Source: Sphingomonas asaccharolytica NBRC 15499
GTDB lineage: Bacteria; Pseudomonadota; Alphaproteobacteria; Sphingomonadales; Sphingomonadaceae
Direction: 5' to 3'
NCBI RefSeq assembly: GCF_001598355.1
Contig: NZ_BCYU01000006.1
Coordinates: forward strand, 1-64,000
DNA length: 64,000 nucleotides
The stretch's first letter is position 1, and every line of letters begins with the position of its first letter. The notes under the pieces are model-generated. The model saw only the letters and a program-made list of their open reading frames with translations, had not been told where the DNA came from and ran no database searches. Positions 40,483 to 49,593 of this stretch are shown here, piece by piece. Both the position numbers and the translations under genes were made by a program.

Positions 40483-41524
40483 TGCCGCGCCCGTCCGGAT
40501 CGCCGTCACCCGGCGAACCCGCGAGTTGGACGGAAACATTGCCGCTCCGGACCTCGCCGCGATCGTTGCCGAAGGGGTGCCGACCATCCTGAAGGGCGCC
40601 GCGCGCGACTGGCCACTGGTCCAGGCAGGACTGGAGTCGCCGGAACGCGCGGTAGACTATCTGATGCGGTTCCACAGCGGACAGCCGGTGGTCGGCTATA
40701 CCGCCGATCCCGCAACCGGCGGCCGCTTCCATTATAACGTAGAAGCGACCGCGATGAACTTCCGTGGCGAACGTGTCGCATTCGACGCCTTTATCGCGCG
40801 CATTTTCGAACAACGCGGCAAGCCCGATGCGCCCGCTTTCTATATCGGTTCGACCGATCTCGACACTTTCTTCCCCGGCTTTCGCACGGAGAACGAACTG
40901 ACGCCGGCGGACGATCTGTTCGCCAAGCATCCGCCGCTCGCCAGCATCTGGCTCGGCAATCGGACGATCGCGGCCGCGCATTTCGACATGTCGAACAATG
41001 CCGCATGCTGCGCGGTCGGGCACCGCCGCTTCACTTTGTTCCCGCCGGAGCAGGTGGCCAATCTCTATCCCGGACCCCTGGCACCGACGCCGGGCGGGCA
41101 AGTGGTCACAATGGTCGATTTCGCCGCGCCCGATCTCGATCGTTTTCCCGATTTCCCAAAGGCGGCGGCGGCCGGCGAGATCGCCGAGCTCGAGCCCGGC
41201 GACGTCTTCGTCTATCCGGCCTTGTGGTGGCATCAGGTCGAGGCGCTCGACGACTTCAATGTGCTGGTCAATTTTTGGTGGAACGCGGCGCCCGATTTCC
41301 TCGACACGCCGATGACGACATTGCTCCACGCCATGCTCTCCCTACGCGATCGCCCGGGGCATGAGAAAGAGGCGTGGCGCGCGATGTTCGACTATTACAT
41401 CTTCGGCCCGGCCGAGCGCCCGGCGGCGCATTTGCCGGCGCCGGCCCGCGGGCCGCTCGCGTCCCTCGACCCCATGGCGGCGCGGCAGTTGCGCGCCTTG
41501 ATCCAAAGGCAGCTCAATCGATGA
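40475..41524 (+). CDS. JmjC/cupin-like Fe(II), 2-oxoglutarate oxygenase
   Basis: This 349-residue protein has a JmjC-type cupin fold. The probable iron triad is His169-x-Asp171 (AAHFDMSNN) and His253 (ALWWHQVEALDD), with GHRRFTLFPPEQVANLYPGP between, as in FIH-like hydroxylases. The target is unknown; relatives in these clusters are annotated cupin-like domain proteins. It overlaps SapC by 8 nt and the halogenase by 4 nt (ATGA), so the three genes are translated as a unit. Confidence 0.85.
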   Translation: MADAAPVRIAVTRRTRELDGNIAAPDLAAIVAEGVPTILKGAARDWPLVQAGLESPERAVDYLMRFHSGQPVVGYTADPATGGRFHYNVEATAMNFRGERVAFDAFIARIFEQRGKPDAPAFYIGSTDLDTFFPGFRTENELTPADDLFAKHPPLASIWLGNRTIAAAHFDMSNNAACCAVGHRRFTLFPPEQVANLYPGPLAPTPGGQVVTMVDFAAPDLDRFPDFPKAAAAGEIAELEPGDVFVYPALWWHQVEALDDFNVLVNFWWNAAPDFLDTPMTTLLHAMLSLRDRPGHEKEAWRAMFDYYIFGPAERPAAHLPAPARGPLASLDPMAARQLRALIQRQLNR

Positions 41525-43029
41525 CCGAAGCAACTCCCGATCGGATCCGACGCGTCGTGGTGGCGGGGGGCGGCACTGCGGGTTGGGTGGCCGCGACCAC
41601 GCTCGCCAAGCATCTCAGCCCGATGATCGAGGTGGTGCTGGTCGAATCCGACGAGATCGGCACGGTCGGCGTCGGCGAGTCGACCATCCCGACGATCCGC
41701 ACCTTCCATCCGTTCATCGGCATCGACGAGGACGCGTTCGTCCGCGCGACCAATGCCAGCTTCAAACTGGGCATCGGCTTCGAGGATTGGGACCGGCCGG
41801 GCGACCGCTATTTCCACTCTTTCGGCTCGGTCGGGCGATCCGTGTTCGTCGCCGATTTCCAGCATTTCTGGCTGGAGGCGCGGAAGCGCGGGTTCGGGCG
41901 TCCTTACGGCGATTATTCGCTCGAGCTGCGCGCGGCGGCGGAAAACCGTTTCTCCACTGATCCCGAGCTTGGCCTCGCTTATGCCTATCATCTCGACGCC
42001 ACCGCTTATGCGCGGTTCCTGCGCGGTATCGCCGAGGCCGACGGCGTAAAGCGCGTCGAAGGCCGCATCGCGGAGGTGTCGCAGGACCCGGAAAGCGGCG
42101 ACATTCGCGCGTTGGTTCTGGCATCGGGCGAGCGGATCGACGGCGATTTCTTCATCGACTGCACCGGCTTTCGCGCGCTCCTGATCGAGCAGACGCTCAA
42201 GGCCGGGTTCGAGGATTGGAGTCCCTGGCTCGCGACCGACAGCGCGTTCGCGGTCCAGACCGAGAGCGCCGGCGAGCCCGTGCCCTATACCCGCGCCATC
42301 GCGCACGACGCCGGGTGGCGCTGGCGTATTCCGCTGCAGCACCGGGTCGGCAATGGCTTGGTCTTCTCCAGCGAGCATATGGACAACGACACCGCGCGCG
42401 AGGCGCTGCTGGCCGCGCTCGACGGCGAGCCGTTGTTCGAGCCGCGGCTGCTCCGCTTCACCGCGGGCATGCGCCGCCGGGCATGGCATCGCAACTGCCT
42501 GGCGCTCGGCCTTGCCGGCGGGTTCATCGAGCCGCTCGAATCGACCAGCATCCATCTGGTGATGATCGCGATCACGCGCTTCATCCAGTCCTTCCCGTTC
42601 ACGCGCGACTATGACGCGCTGGCCGCGCGCTTCAACACACGGTCAGAGGCCGAATGGACGCATGTGCGCGACTTCGTGATCCTGCATTATGCATTGAACC
42701 ACCGCGACGAGCCGTTCTGGCAACGCATGGCGCAGATGGGATTGCCCGATACCTTGGCCGCCCGCCTCGAATTGTTCCGGGAACAGGCGATGGCGCATCA
42801 GGACCAGGACGAGATTTTCCGCATCGATTCCTGGTGCCAGGTAATGATGGGGCAGGGCCTGATGCCCGATGCCTGGCATTTGCTGCCGAGCCAGCTGCCC
42901 GATGCCAATCTTCGCCAGGCCCTGGACGGGCTCGACGCGGGGATCAAGGCCCGGCTGCCGCAGCTGCCGACCCTGGCCCGATTCCTCGAGCGCTACGTCG
43001 CGCCTGAGCCGGCGGTTGCGGCGCGCTGA
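41521..43029 (+). CDS. Flavin-dependent tryptophan-halogenase-family protein
   Basis: This 502-residue protein has the full halogenase signature: FAD motif GGGTAGW (residues 16-22), VGVGESTIPT, a Lys82 placed like the catalytic Lys79 of PrnA, the WxWxIP motif as WRWRIPL (266-272), and EPLEST with Glu340-Ser341 like Glu346-Ser347 of PrnA. It should bind FADH2 from a separate reductase and form a hypohalite. The substrate is unknown; TBDR-linked homologues have been reported to halogenate indole-type compounds in vitro. It is last in the SapC-JmjC-halogenase unit. Confidence 0.9.
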   Translation: MTEATPDRIRRVVVAGGGTAGWVAATTLAKHLSPMIEVVLVESDEIGTVGVGESTIPTIRTFHPFIGIDEDAFVRATNASFKLGIGFEDWDRPGDRYFHSFGSVGRSVFVADFQHFWLEARKRGFGRPYGDYSLELRAAAENRFSTDPELGLAYAYHLDATAYARFLRGIAEADGVKRVEGRIAEVSQDPESGDIRALVLASGERIDGDFFIDCTGFRALLIEQTLKAGFEDWSPWLATDSAFAVQTESAGEPVPYTRAIAHDAGWRWRIPLQHRVGNGLVFSSEHMDNDTAREALLAALDGEPLFEPRLLRFTAGMRRRAWHRNCLALGLAGGFIEPLESTSIHLVMIAITRFIQSFPFTRDYDALAARFNTRSEAEWTHVRDFVILHYALNHRDEPFWQRMAQMGLPDTLAARLELFREQAMAHQDQDEIFRIDSWCQVMMGQGLMPDAWHLLPSQLPDANLRQALDGLDAGIKARLPQLPTLARFLERYVAPEPAVAAR

Positions 43030-43084
43030 GAGGCTGAAGGGGAGAGTGGTGCGCCTAAAGGACTCGCCGCGCTTCCTGGAAACC

Positions 43085-43138
43085 AAAAAAGGTCCTCGGG
43101 TCTTGACCCGATTTGATCTGCTTTGGGACCGACCTTTT
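43085..43138. terminator. Bidirectional terminator between convergent genes
   Basis: AAAAAGGTC near 43086-43094 pairs with GACCTTTT (43131-43138), and CGGGTC/GACCCG (43097-43110) forms an inner hairpin. A-rich and T-rich flanks serve both directions. It lies between the halogenase (rightward) and the LacI gene (leftward). Confidence 0.5.
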
Positions 43139-43178
43139 AGCGCGTGCTTGGTGTTGCGAGGCGCTCCCCCCAAGGCCG

Positions 43179-44195
43179 TCACCCACCGCAAGACTCGCGG
43201 ACGATCAAGTCGGTCGGCAGGTGAACGGGTAAATGATCCGGCGAGAAATCGAGCACGCGTGATACCAATAGCCGTCCCGCCTCGGCGGTATCCTGGCGGA
43301 TCGTACTCAGGGTCGGCGTGCTCAGCCGGCTGAGCAGCATGTCGTCATAGCCGACTACCGACACGTCTCCCGGCACCGAGCGACCGGCCCGCTTGATCGC
43401 ACGGATCGCGCCCAGGGCGATCAAGTCGCTGGTGGCGACGACGCCGTCGAACACTACGCCGCGATGGATCAGCCGCGCCACCGCCGCCTCGGCCGCCTCG
43501 AGTTCGAACTCCACCGCCACGACCAATTTGGGATCGGCCTCGATCCCGCTTTCCCGTACGCCTTCCATATAGCCGCGGCGGCGCTGCAACGCCTCGGGAT
43601 CGCTGCCGCCGAGGAACATGATGTTGCGCCGCCCCATGCGGGCCAGGTGCAAGGTCGCGCGCCGCCCGCCGAGCATATTGTCCGAGCCGACCGAGCAATA
43701 TTTCTGTCCCGGCATATGCGCTCCCCACACCACGAAATGTCCGTTGGTCGAGGTCGCCAGTTGGTTGAGCTGGTCGTGGAGCATGCCCTGGCCCAGGAAG
43801 ATCACGCCGCTGGCGCGGCTGGTGGTGACGGCATGGACGAGGTCGTCGTAATTTTCCGGCGAGGTGTGGCTGACCATGAAGTCGCATGACCGCGCGCGCG
43901 CCGCCTCGCCGATCTGCGCGATCAGTTCGAGGAAGAACGGGTGAGTCAGCGGCACCGGCCGACCGCGCATGTGCGGGGTGACGATCGCGATCGAGCCCTC
44001 CGCGCCGATCGGGGCGGCGGGCATGTAATGGCGGAACGGATAATCGTGCTCGCGCGCCAATGCCCAGATACGCTGCTTGGTCTTGGCGCTGATCACCGGC
44101 TCGTCGTTGAGCGCGCGCGACACCGTCGACACCGAGACGCCCGCCAGTTTGGCGAGGTCTTGCAGCGTCGTATTGTTGTTGCTGTTGGTGCCCAT
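43179..44195 (-). CDS. LacI-family regulator, MalR-like by position
   Basis: This 338-residue protein has a helix-turn-helix (TTLQDLAKLAGVSVSTVSRAL), a hinge (DYPFRHYMPAAP), and an effector domain (IAIVTPHMRGRPVPLTHPFF, VVATSDLIALGAIRAI, VVGYDDMLLSRLSTPTLSTIRQD). The ATG at 44195 is taken; a TTG at 44204 would add three residues. It is divergent from an MFS permease, with the palindrome CCGGTAACCGG between them. By analogy with the maltose loci of Caulobacter and Xanthomonas it probably represses the permease, TBDR and GH97 genes; that is inferred from gene order. Confidence 0.88.
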   Translation of the reverse strand: MGTNSNNNTTLQDLAKLAGVSVSTVSRALNDEPVISAKTKQRIWALAREHDYPFRHYMPAAPIGAEGSIAIVTPHMRGRPVPLTHPFFLELIAQIGEAARARSCDFMVSHTSPENYDDLVHAVTTSRASGVIFLGQGMLHDQLNQLATSTNGHFVVWGAHMPGQKYCSVGSDNMLGGRRATLHLARMGRRNIMFLGGSDPEALQRRRGYMEGVRESGIEADPKLVVAVEFELEAAEAAVARLIHRGVVFDGVVATSDLIALGAIRAIKRAGRSVPGDVSVVGYDDMLLSRLSTPTLSTIRQDTAEAGRLLVSRVLDFSPDHLPVHLPTDLIVRESCGG

Positions 44196-44210
44196 TACGC
44201 TCAAGCTGAC

Positions 44211-44221
44211 CCGGTAACCGG
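44211..44221. promoter_or_regulatory. Palindrome between LacI and MFS genes
   Basis: CCGGTAACCGG is a perfect 11-bp palindrome with a central A, 16 nt before the LacI ATG. It could be an autoregulatory operator. The odd length is unusual for LacI sites, and the sequence does not recur at the TBDR promoter. Confidence 0.35.
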
Positions 44222-44249
44222 CGCCGACTTAAGGAGCGAAGGGCAGGTT

Positions 44250-45773
44250 TTGCAAGCGAGCGAGGGGAGCGCTGGCATTTCACGACCGCTACCGACACCA
44301 CGGCCGCGCCTGACGATCGGCCAGATCTGGAACATGTGCTGCGGCCTGTTCGGGGTGCAGATCGTGTGGGGATTGCAGAACGGCAGCACCAGCCGGATCT
44401 TTCAGACATTAGGCGCCCAGCTCGACCAATTGCCGATCCTGTGGATCGCGGCGCCGATCACGGGACTGCTCGTCCAGCCGCTGATCGGCCATTGGAGCGA
44501 TCGCACCTGGGGACCGCTCGGGCGGCGGCGGCCGTTTCTGCTGGCGGGCTCGATTCTGACCGCGATCGCGCTGGTCGCGATGCCTAACGCCGCTAGCATC
44601 TGGACCGCCAGCCTTGCCCTGTGGCTGCTCACTGCTTCGATCAACATCGCTGCCGAGCCGTTCCGCGCGCTGGTCGCCGATGCCCTGCCCGAAGAACAGC
44701 GGACCGAAGGCTTCGCGGTCCAGGTCTTCTTCATCGGCGCCGGCGCGGTATTCGCCTCGGCCTTGCCCTGGATCCTGACGCATTGGTTCGGCGTCGCCGC
44801 GACGGCCCCGCCTGGCCTGCTGCCGGCCTCGGTCCGGCTGACCTTCTATATCGGCGCGGTCGGGTTGCTGGCGGCGGTCGCCTGGACGGTGCTGACCACC
44901 ACCGAGCGCCCACCCGAGAGCCTCGCGGCGGACGCCCCCGATCTGGTCAACCATGCGGTACCGAGCACGACCGGCGCGGCGACGCTCGCGCGCAGCGGCG
45001 CCTTGTGGATACTGGGCGGGATCGCCATCGCCGGCTTCGCTTATGCCGAAGCGCTGGAGCGCGAAATCTACGTGCTCGCCGCGATCGCCTTCGTATTCGG
45101 CCTCGCGCAACTCGCCGCGGTGGCGATGCGGCGCGGCGGCCGGCAATCGCTCGGCGTGTTCGAGATCGTTGAGGACATATTGCACATGCCGCGCTTGCTG
45201 CGGCACCTGGCGCTGGTCCAGTTCTTCACCTGGACTTCCTTGTTCGCAATGTGGATCTACACCGTCCCCGCGGTGGCGGCGCACCATTATCACACCGCCG
45301 ACGCCAGCTCGGCGGCGTATAATGCCGGTGCCGACTGGGTGGGCGTATTGTTCGCCGGCTATAACGGCGTGGCAGCGATCGCGGCGCTGGCGTTGCCCTG
45401 GATCGCCGGGCGGATCGGACGGCGCAACCTCTATGCGGCGAGCCTCGCGCTCGGCGCGCTTGGGCTGGCCGGGTTCGTGCTGATCGACGATCCCTACTGG
45501 CTGTGGGTGCCGACAATCGGCATCGGCTGCGCTTGGGCGGCGATCCTGTCGCTGCCCTATGCGATGCTCGCCAGCGCGGTGCCGCCGCGGAAAATGGGCG
45601 TCTATATGGGCATCCACAACATGTTCCTGGTGCTGCCCCAGCTAGTTGCCGCGACTTTGCTCGGTGCGGTCGTTCATCACTGGCTCGGAAACCAGGCGAT
45701 CCTCGCGCTCGGACTTGCCGCGGCGGCGATGACGGCCGCCGCGCTGGCCGCGCTCTTCATCCCCGATTTGTGA
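44250..45773 (+). CDS. MFS sugar permease (SUT/maltose type)
   Basis: This transporter of about 500 residues has 12 membrane helices and the family start RLTIGQIWNMCCGLFGVQIV, then QNGSTSRIFQTLGA, QPLIGHWSDRTWGPLGRRRP (MFS loop 2-3 motif) and AEPFRALVADALPEEQRT. It resembles the glycoside/sucrose-maltose permeases found with MalA-type receptors. It should bring maltose or maltodextrin across the inner membrane. The start is uncertain: TTG 44250 has AAGGAG 13 nt upstream, while ATT at 44277 has AGGGGAG at an ideal 7 nt; the first ATG (44334) is too far inside. Confidence 0.85.
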   Translation: MQASEGSAGISRPLPTPRPRLTIGQIWNMCCGLFGVQIVWGLQNGSTSRIFQTLGAQLDQLPILWIAAPITGLLVQPLIGHWSDRTWGPLGRRRPFLLAGSILTAIALVAMPNAASIWTASLALWLLTASINIAAEPFRALVADALPEEQRTEGFAVQVFFIGAGAVFASALPWILTHWFGVAATAPPGLLPASVRLTFYIGAVGLLAAVAWTVLTTTERPPESLAADAPDLVNHAVPSTTGAATLARSGALWILGGIAIAGFAYAEALEREIYVLAAIAFVFGLAQLAAVAMRRGGRQSLGVFEIVEDILHMPRLLRHLALVQFFTWTSLFAMWIYTVPAVAAHHYHTADASSAAYNAGADWVGVLFAGYNGVAAIAALALPWIAGRIGRRNLYAASLALGALGLAGFVLIDDPYWLWVPTIGIGCAWAAILSLPYAMLASAVPPRKMGVYMGIHNMFLVLPQLVAATLLGAVVHHWLGNQAILALGLAAAAMTAAALAALFIPDL

Positions 45774-46105
45774 AAACGCCTTATGCAAATTTTGCATTGA
45801 GGAATTTGCGCAACAATCCCTGAAATTTTGCGATTCGCTAGTAGATCGGCACGAAAACAGCGCTTGCGCGGTACGGAAATTTACGCAACAAAGCGCAAAT
45901 CGTTGCATTGGGTTGCAATCGATGGAGTCGCGCGCACCGCGAAAAGCCGGGCCGCATAGGAGGGATGAAGGGGCAGATGGCACGCGACGACGCGCCGCAG
46001 GGATTCCACAAACGGTGATTCGCGCCGCGCGCCGGGCATGCAGCCTGGACGCGCGAGCAACGGGATAAAGCCTCCGCATGAGAGGCGTGCATAGGGGAGT
46101 GATCG
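45774..46105. promoter_or_regulatory. Operator-rich leader of the MalA-like TBDR gene
   Basis: This 332-bp gap has an AT-rich first half with several related palindromes: ATGCAAATTTTGCAT (45783-45797), TTGCGCAA (45806-45813), GCAA-N4-TTGC (45895-45906) and TTGCA-N6-TGCAA (45903-45918). GGAATTTGCGCAACAA at 45801 recurs as GGAAATTTACGCAACAA at 45875. GCAA-N4-TTGC matches the layout of LacI/PurR-type boxes. The second half (from about 45960) is a purine-rich leader ending in AGGGGAGTG before the ATG. Confidence 0.5.
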
Positions 46106-49100
46106 ATGAAGCAACTGGGTTCGAGCCGTGGCCGCGGCCTTCTGTGGAGCGGCACCTCGCTGATGACGCTGGCGATGTTCGCCGCGACCGGCGCACAAGC
46201 GCAGACCGCGCCGGAAGCAGCCGCCAGCCCGACCGCGGCGCCGCAAGCGGACACCGGCTCATCGGCTGCCGAGGATAACGACATCCTGATCGTCGGCGTG
46301 CGCCGCGCGCTCGGCGACGCGGCCGAGACCAAGCGCAACGCCGCGACGATCGTCGATTCGATCAGCGCGACCGATATCGGCGCCTTCCCCGACACCTCGG
46401 TGTCGGGCGCGCTCTCACGCGTTCCCGGCATCACCGTGTCGCGGCTGCAGTCGACCGACGATTCGACCCACCCGTCGGGCGAAGCCGCCGGCGTGCTGGT
46501 CCGTGGCCTGACCCAGGTCCGCACCGAGTTCAACGGCCGCGACAGCTTCTCCGCCGACGCCCAGCGCGGGCTCAACTTCAACGACATCTCGCCCGAGTTG
46601 ATGTCGCGCGTCGACGTCTACAAGAATTTGACCGCCGACATGATCGAGGGCGGCATCGCCGGCACCGTCGACCTGCGCACGCGCTTGCCGTTCGACCAGA
46701 ACGGGCTGGTCGTCACCGGCAACGCCAAGGCCGATTATGGCGACCGCTCGAAGAAGTGGACCGGCGAATTCTCGGCGCTGATCAGCGATACGTTCGACAC
46801 CGAGATCGGCAAGTTCGGCTTCATGGCCGACTTCGCGCGCAGCCATGTCATCACGCGGACCGAAAGCGTGATCTTCGACAAGATCGATACCTATTGCTCG
46901 GCAGGCGCGCTCAAGCCCGACGGCACTGCCAATGTCGGCTCGAACGGCCTGATCGGCTGTACCGCCAATCCGTTCGGCGGCACCGGCTGGGCCTATGCGC
47001 CTGACGGCATCCGCTATTCGCAGGTCGATTACGACCGCACGCGGCGCGGCATCGCGCTCGCCGGCCAGTTCCAGGACAAGTCCGAACGCTTCCTGCTGAC
47101 CGTCCAGTACACGGATTCAAAATATCACAACGCCTGGCTGGAGCGCGCCTCGCACGCGATCCTCGATGGCAATGCTTATGGCACGCCGGCGTTCAACCCG
47201 CGTAGCTCGACCATCCTGGGCGCAGCCGACGGGAGCGGAGCGCTGGTTTTCGGGTCGAACGGCATGCTGCAATCGGGCGTGCTGACTCAGGGTCATGGCA
47301 GTTGGAACGGAAGCTGGAGCGCCAGCGATCAGGATGCGATCAATACAGGCTCGGCGGTGCCCGGCATGCCGTTCGTCAACAATTGCGGCACCGGTCATTG
47401 CACCACGCTTCGCGACGGGCTCTATTTCCAGAACGAGGCGCGCAATTTCGATCATAGCGAAGGCACCAAGGACTTCTCCGCCAATATCGACTGGAAGATT
47501 ACCGACAATCTGAAGCTGACGCTCGACGGCCAGCGCGTCACCGCGTCGACCAGCAATAACGACATCCTGGTCGCGGTTGGATCGATGGCCAATTATCAGT
47601 ACAGCCTGACGGACGGCAATGCGCCGCAAGTCAAGCTGCTACCGGGATCAAACGTCAATTACGCCGCTGGCGGCTTGGCCAATCCGCACAATTACTGGAT
47701 CCCGTTCATCCAGGGCCATGTCGAGGACAATGACGCCGACGAATGGGCATTCAAGGGCGACCTGCAATACGATTTCGACAAGGGCGGCTGGCTCGATTCG
47801 CTCAAGGTCGGCGTGCGCTATGCCGATCGTAACCAGACAGTGCGCTATTCGACCTTCAACTGGACCCCGATCGCGGCGAGCTGGAATTGCAACGGCGCGG
47901 GCTTCAACGCCGACAATACGACGCCCAACCCGGCCGCTGCGTGCAATTCCAACTTCAAGGGCTATGGCGCCGGGATTTGGGAATCGACCAGCCTGGGCAG
48001 CGATTTCTACAATGGCAGCGCCTATAATAACGGCCCGCTGGTCTATCTGAATCGCGACACGCTGCAGAACTTCCCCAAGCTGCTGCAATCGTTGAGCGGC
48101 GCCGCCACCAATTCGCCGATCGCGCCGGGCTATACCGCGATCTGCGACCGGCCCGAGGCGACGGTCGACAATTGCTTCACCCCATCGGAGGTGACCAGGA
48201 CGTCCGAACGGACCAAGGCCGCTTATGCCATGCTCAATTTCGGCGGCGATCAGCCGATCTTCGGCGGCGGCGTGCGCATCCAGGGCAATGTCGGCGTCCG
48301 CGTGATCCGTACCGAAGTTACCAGCGACGGCGCGGTCGCTTATCCGGCCAATACTGCGCTCAACCTGCTGCCGTCCTGCGCGACGCCCTTGTCGGGCACC
48401 GCGATCGTGCAGCCGCGCTGCTATCTGACGCCGCAAGTCCTGGCGTTCGCCAGCGGCGGCGGCTCACCCAACACGCTCAAGGCGTCCTATACCAATGTGC
48501 TGCCGAGCTTTAACATCCGGTTTGGGCTAGACTCCAAGACGTACATCCGCTTCGGCTATTCGCGCGGCCTGTCGCGGCCCGATTTCGGCCTGTTGCGCAA
48601 CTTCGTGTCGATCAATTCGCCGATCATCAATACCGGCCCGGACTCGCCGTATATCGTCTACAACTCACCGACCGCGGCGCACGTGAAAGAGAATGTGACG
48701 GGGTACAACTTCGTGTTCAACGCGGAGTCCGGTTATGCCGGATTGCGGCCGATGACCGCCGACCAGTTCGATCTCACCTTCGAACGCTATATGGGTAAGT
48801 CATCGTCGTTCACGGTCGATCTGTTCTACAAGAAGCTGCACAACGCGATCTCCTACGGTCAGTTCGAGCGTCCGTTCACCAACAACGGCTCGACCCAGAC
48901 GGTGCTGCTGCGCGGCCCGCGCAACCAGAAGGACGGCGGCGAGCTAAAGGGGTTCGAGGTCGGTTACCAGACCTTCTTCGACTTCCTGCCCGGGCTGCTC
49001 TCGGGTCTCGGCATCCAGGCCAATTACACTTTCGTCGAACAATCGGGGATCAGCAATTCGAACCTGATCGCGGTCGGCGCGCTCGATGCCGGTGGTACCG

Positions 49101-49522
49101 GCGGCCAGGGCGCGGGGCTCGACGTCAGCGGCGGGCGCGGCGCGGTGATCGACTCGCACATGCTGGCGGGGATTTCGAAACATTCGTTCAACCTGGTCGG
49201 CCTGTACGAAAAGGGCCCGGTCGCGCTGCGCGTCGCCTACAATTGGCGGTCGCGCTTCCTGACCAACAACCTCGACTGCTGCGTCGGCCTGCCGGTGTTC
49301 CAGAAGGCCGCCGGGTTCCTTGACGGATCGTTGCGCATATCGGTGGTCAAGAATTTCGAGTTCCTGGTCGAAGGCTCGAACCTGCTCAATACGCGGACCG
49401 TCTATCAGCAACAGGTGTTCGGCGACTCCAAGGCGACGCCGGGCGCCAAGCCGGTGTTCATGGATGCCAATTGGGGCGTGGTCGACCGCCGCTTCTCGGT
49501 TGGCGGCCGGTTCAAGTTCTGA
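46106..49522 (+). CDS. TonB-dependent receptor, MalA-like
   Basis: The protein has 1138 residues. A signal peptide ends near GAQAQ. A plug follows (NDILIVGVRRALGDAAETKR, VDSISATDIGAFPDTSVSGALSRVPGITV, VLVRGLTQVRTEFNGRDSF, DVYKNLTADMIEGGIAGTVDLRTRLPF), then a barrel ending in SVGGRFKF. The order LacI-MFS-TBDR followed by GH97 matches the known Caulobacter maltose receptor locus, so maltodextrins are the probable ligand. The ATG follows ATAGGGGAGTG. A strong hairpin after the stop (49533-49571) probably sets expression above the genes that follow. Confidence 0.9.
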   Translation: MKQLGSSRGRGLLWSGTSLMTLAMFAATGAQAQTAPEAAASPTAAPQADTGSSAAEDNDILIVGVRRALGDAAETKRNAATIVDSISATDIGAFPDTSVSGALSRVPGITVSRLQSTDDSTHPSGEAAGVLVRGLTQVRTEFNGRDSFSADAQRGLNFNDISPELMSRVDVYKNLTADMIEGGIAGTVDLRTRLPFDQNGLVVTGNAKADYGDRSKKWTGEFSALISDTFDTEIGKFGFMADFARSHVITRTESVIFDKIDTYCSAGALKPDGTANVGSNGLIGCTANPFGGTGWAYAPDGIRYSQVDYDRTRRGIALAGQFQDKSERFLLTVQYTDSKYHNAWLERASHAILDGNAYGTPAFNPRSSTILGAADGSGALVFGSNGMLQSGVLTQGHGSWNGSWSASDQDAINTGSAVPGMPFVNNCGTGHCTTLRDGLYFQNEARNFDHSEGTKDFSANIDWKITDNLKLTLDGQRVTASTSNNDILVAVGSMANYQYSLTDGNAPQVKLLPGSNVNYAAGGLANPHNYWIPFIQGHVEDNDADEWAFKGDLQYDFDKGGWLDSLKVGVRYADRNQTVRYSTFNWTPIAASWNCNGAGFNADNTTPNPAAACNSNFKGYGAGIWESTSLGSDFYNGSAYNNGPLVYLNRDTLQNFPKLLQSLSGAATNSPIAPGYTAICDRPEATVDNCFTPSEVTRTSERTKAAYAMLNFGGDQPIFGGGVRIQGNVGVRVIRTEVTSDGAVAYPANTALNLLPSCATPLSGTAIVQPRCYLTPQVLAFASGGGSPNTLKASYTNVLPSFNIRFGLDSKTYIRFGYSRGLSRPDFGLLRNFVSINSPIINTGPDSPYIVYNSPTAAHVKENVTGYNFVFNAESGYAGLRPMTADQFDLTFERYMGKSSSFTVDLFYKKLHNAISYGQFERPFTNNGSTQTVLLRGPRNQKDGGELKGFEVGYQTFFDFLPGLLSGLGIQANYTFVEQSGISNSNLIAVGALDAGGTGGQGAGLDVSGGRGAVIDSHMLAGISKHSFNLVGLYEKGPVALRVAYNWRSRFLTNNLDCCVGLPVFQKAAGFLDGSLRISVVKNFEFLVEGSNLLNTRTVYQQQVFGDSKATPGAKPVFMDANWGVVDRRFSVGGRFKF

Positions 49523-49532
49523 TTTCCTCCAC

Positions 49533-49571
49533 TGGGCGCCGCCGCCACCTTCCCAGGAACGGCGGCGCCCA
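49533..49571 (+). terminator. Strong hairpin between TBDR and halogenase
   Basis: TGGGCGCCGCCG (49533-49544) and CGGCGGCGCCCA (49560-49571) form a perfect 12-bp GC stem followed by ATCTTT. It lies 22 nt before the next ATG, so it probably allows partial read-through and stabilises the receptor mRNA. Confidence 0.6.
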
Positions 49572-49593
49572 ATCTTTGTGAGGGAAAAGCATC

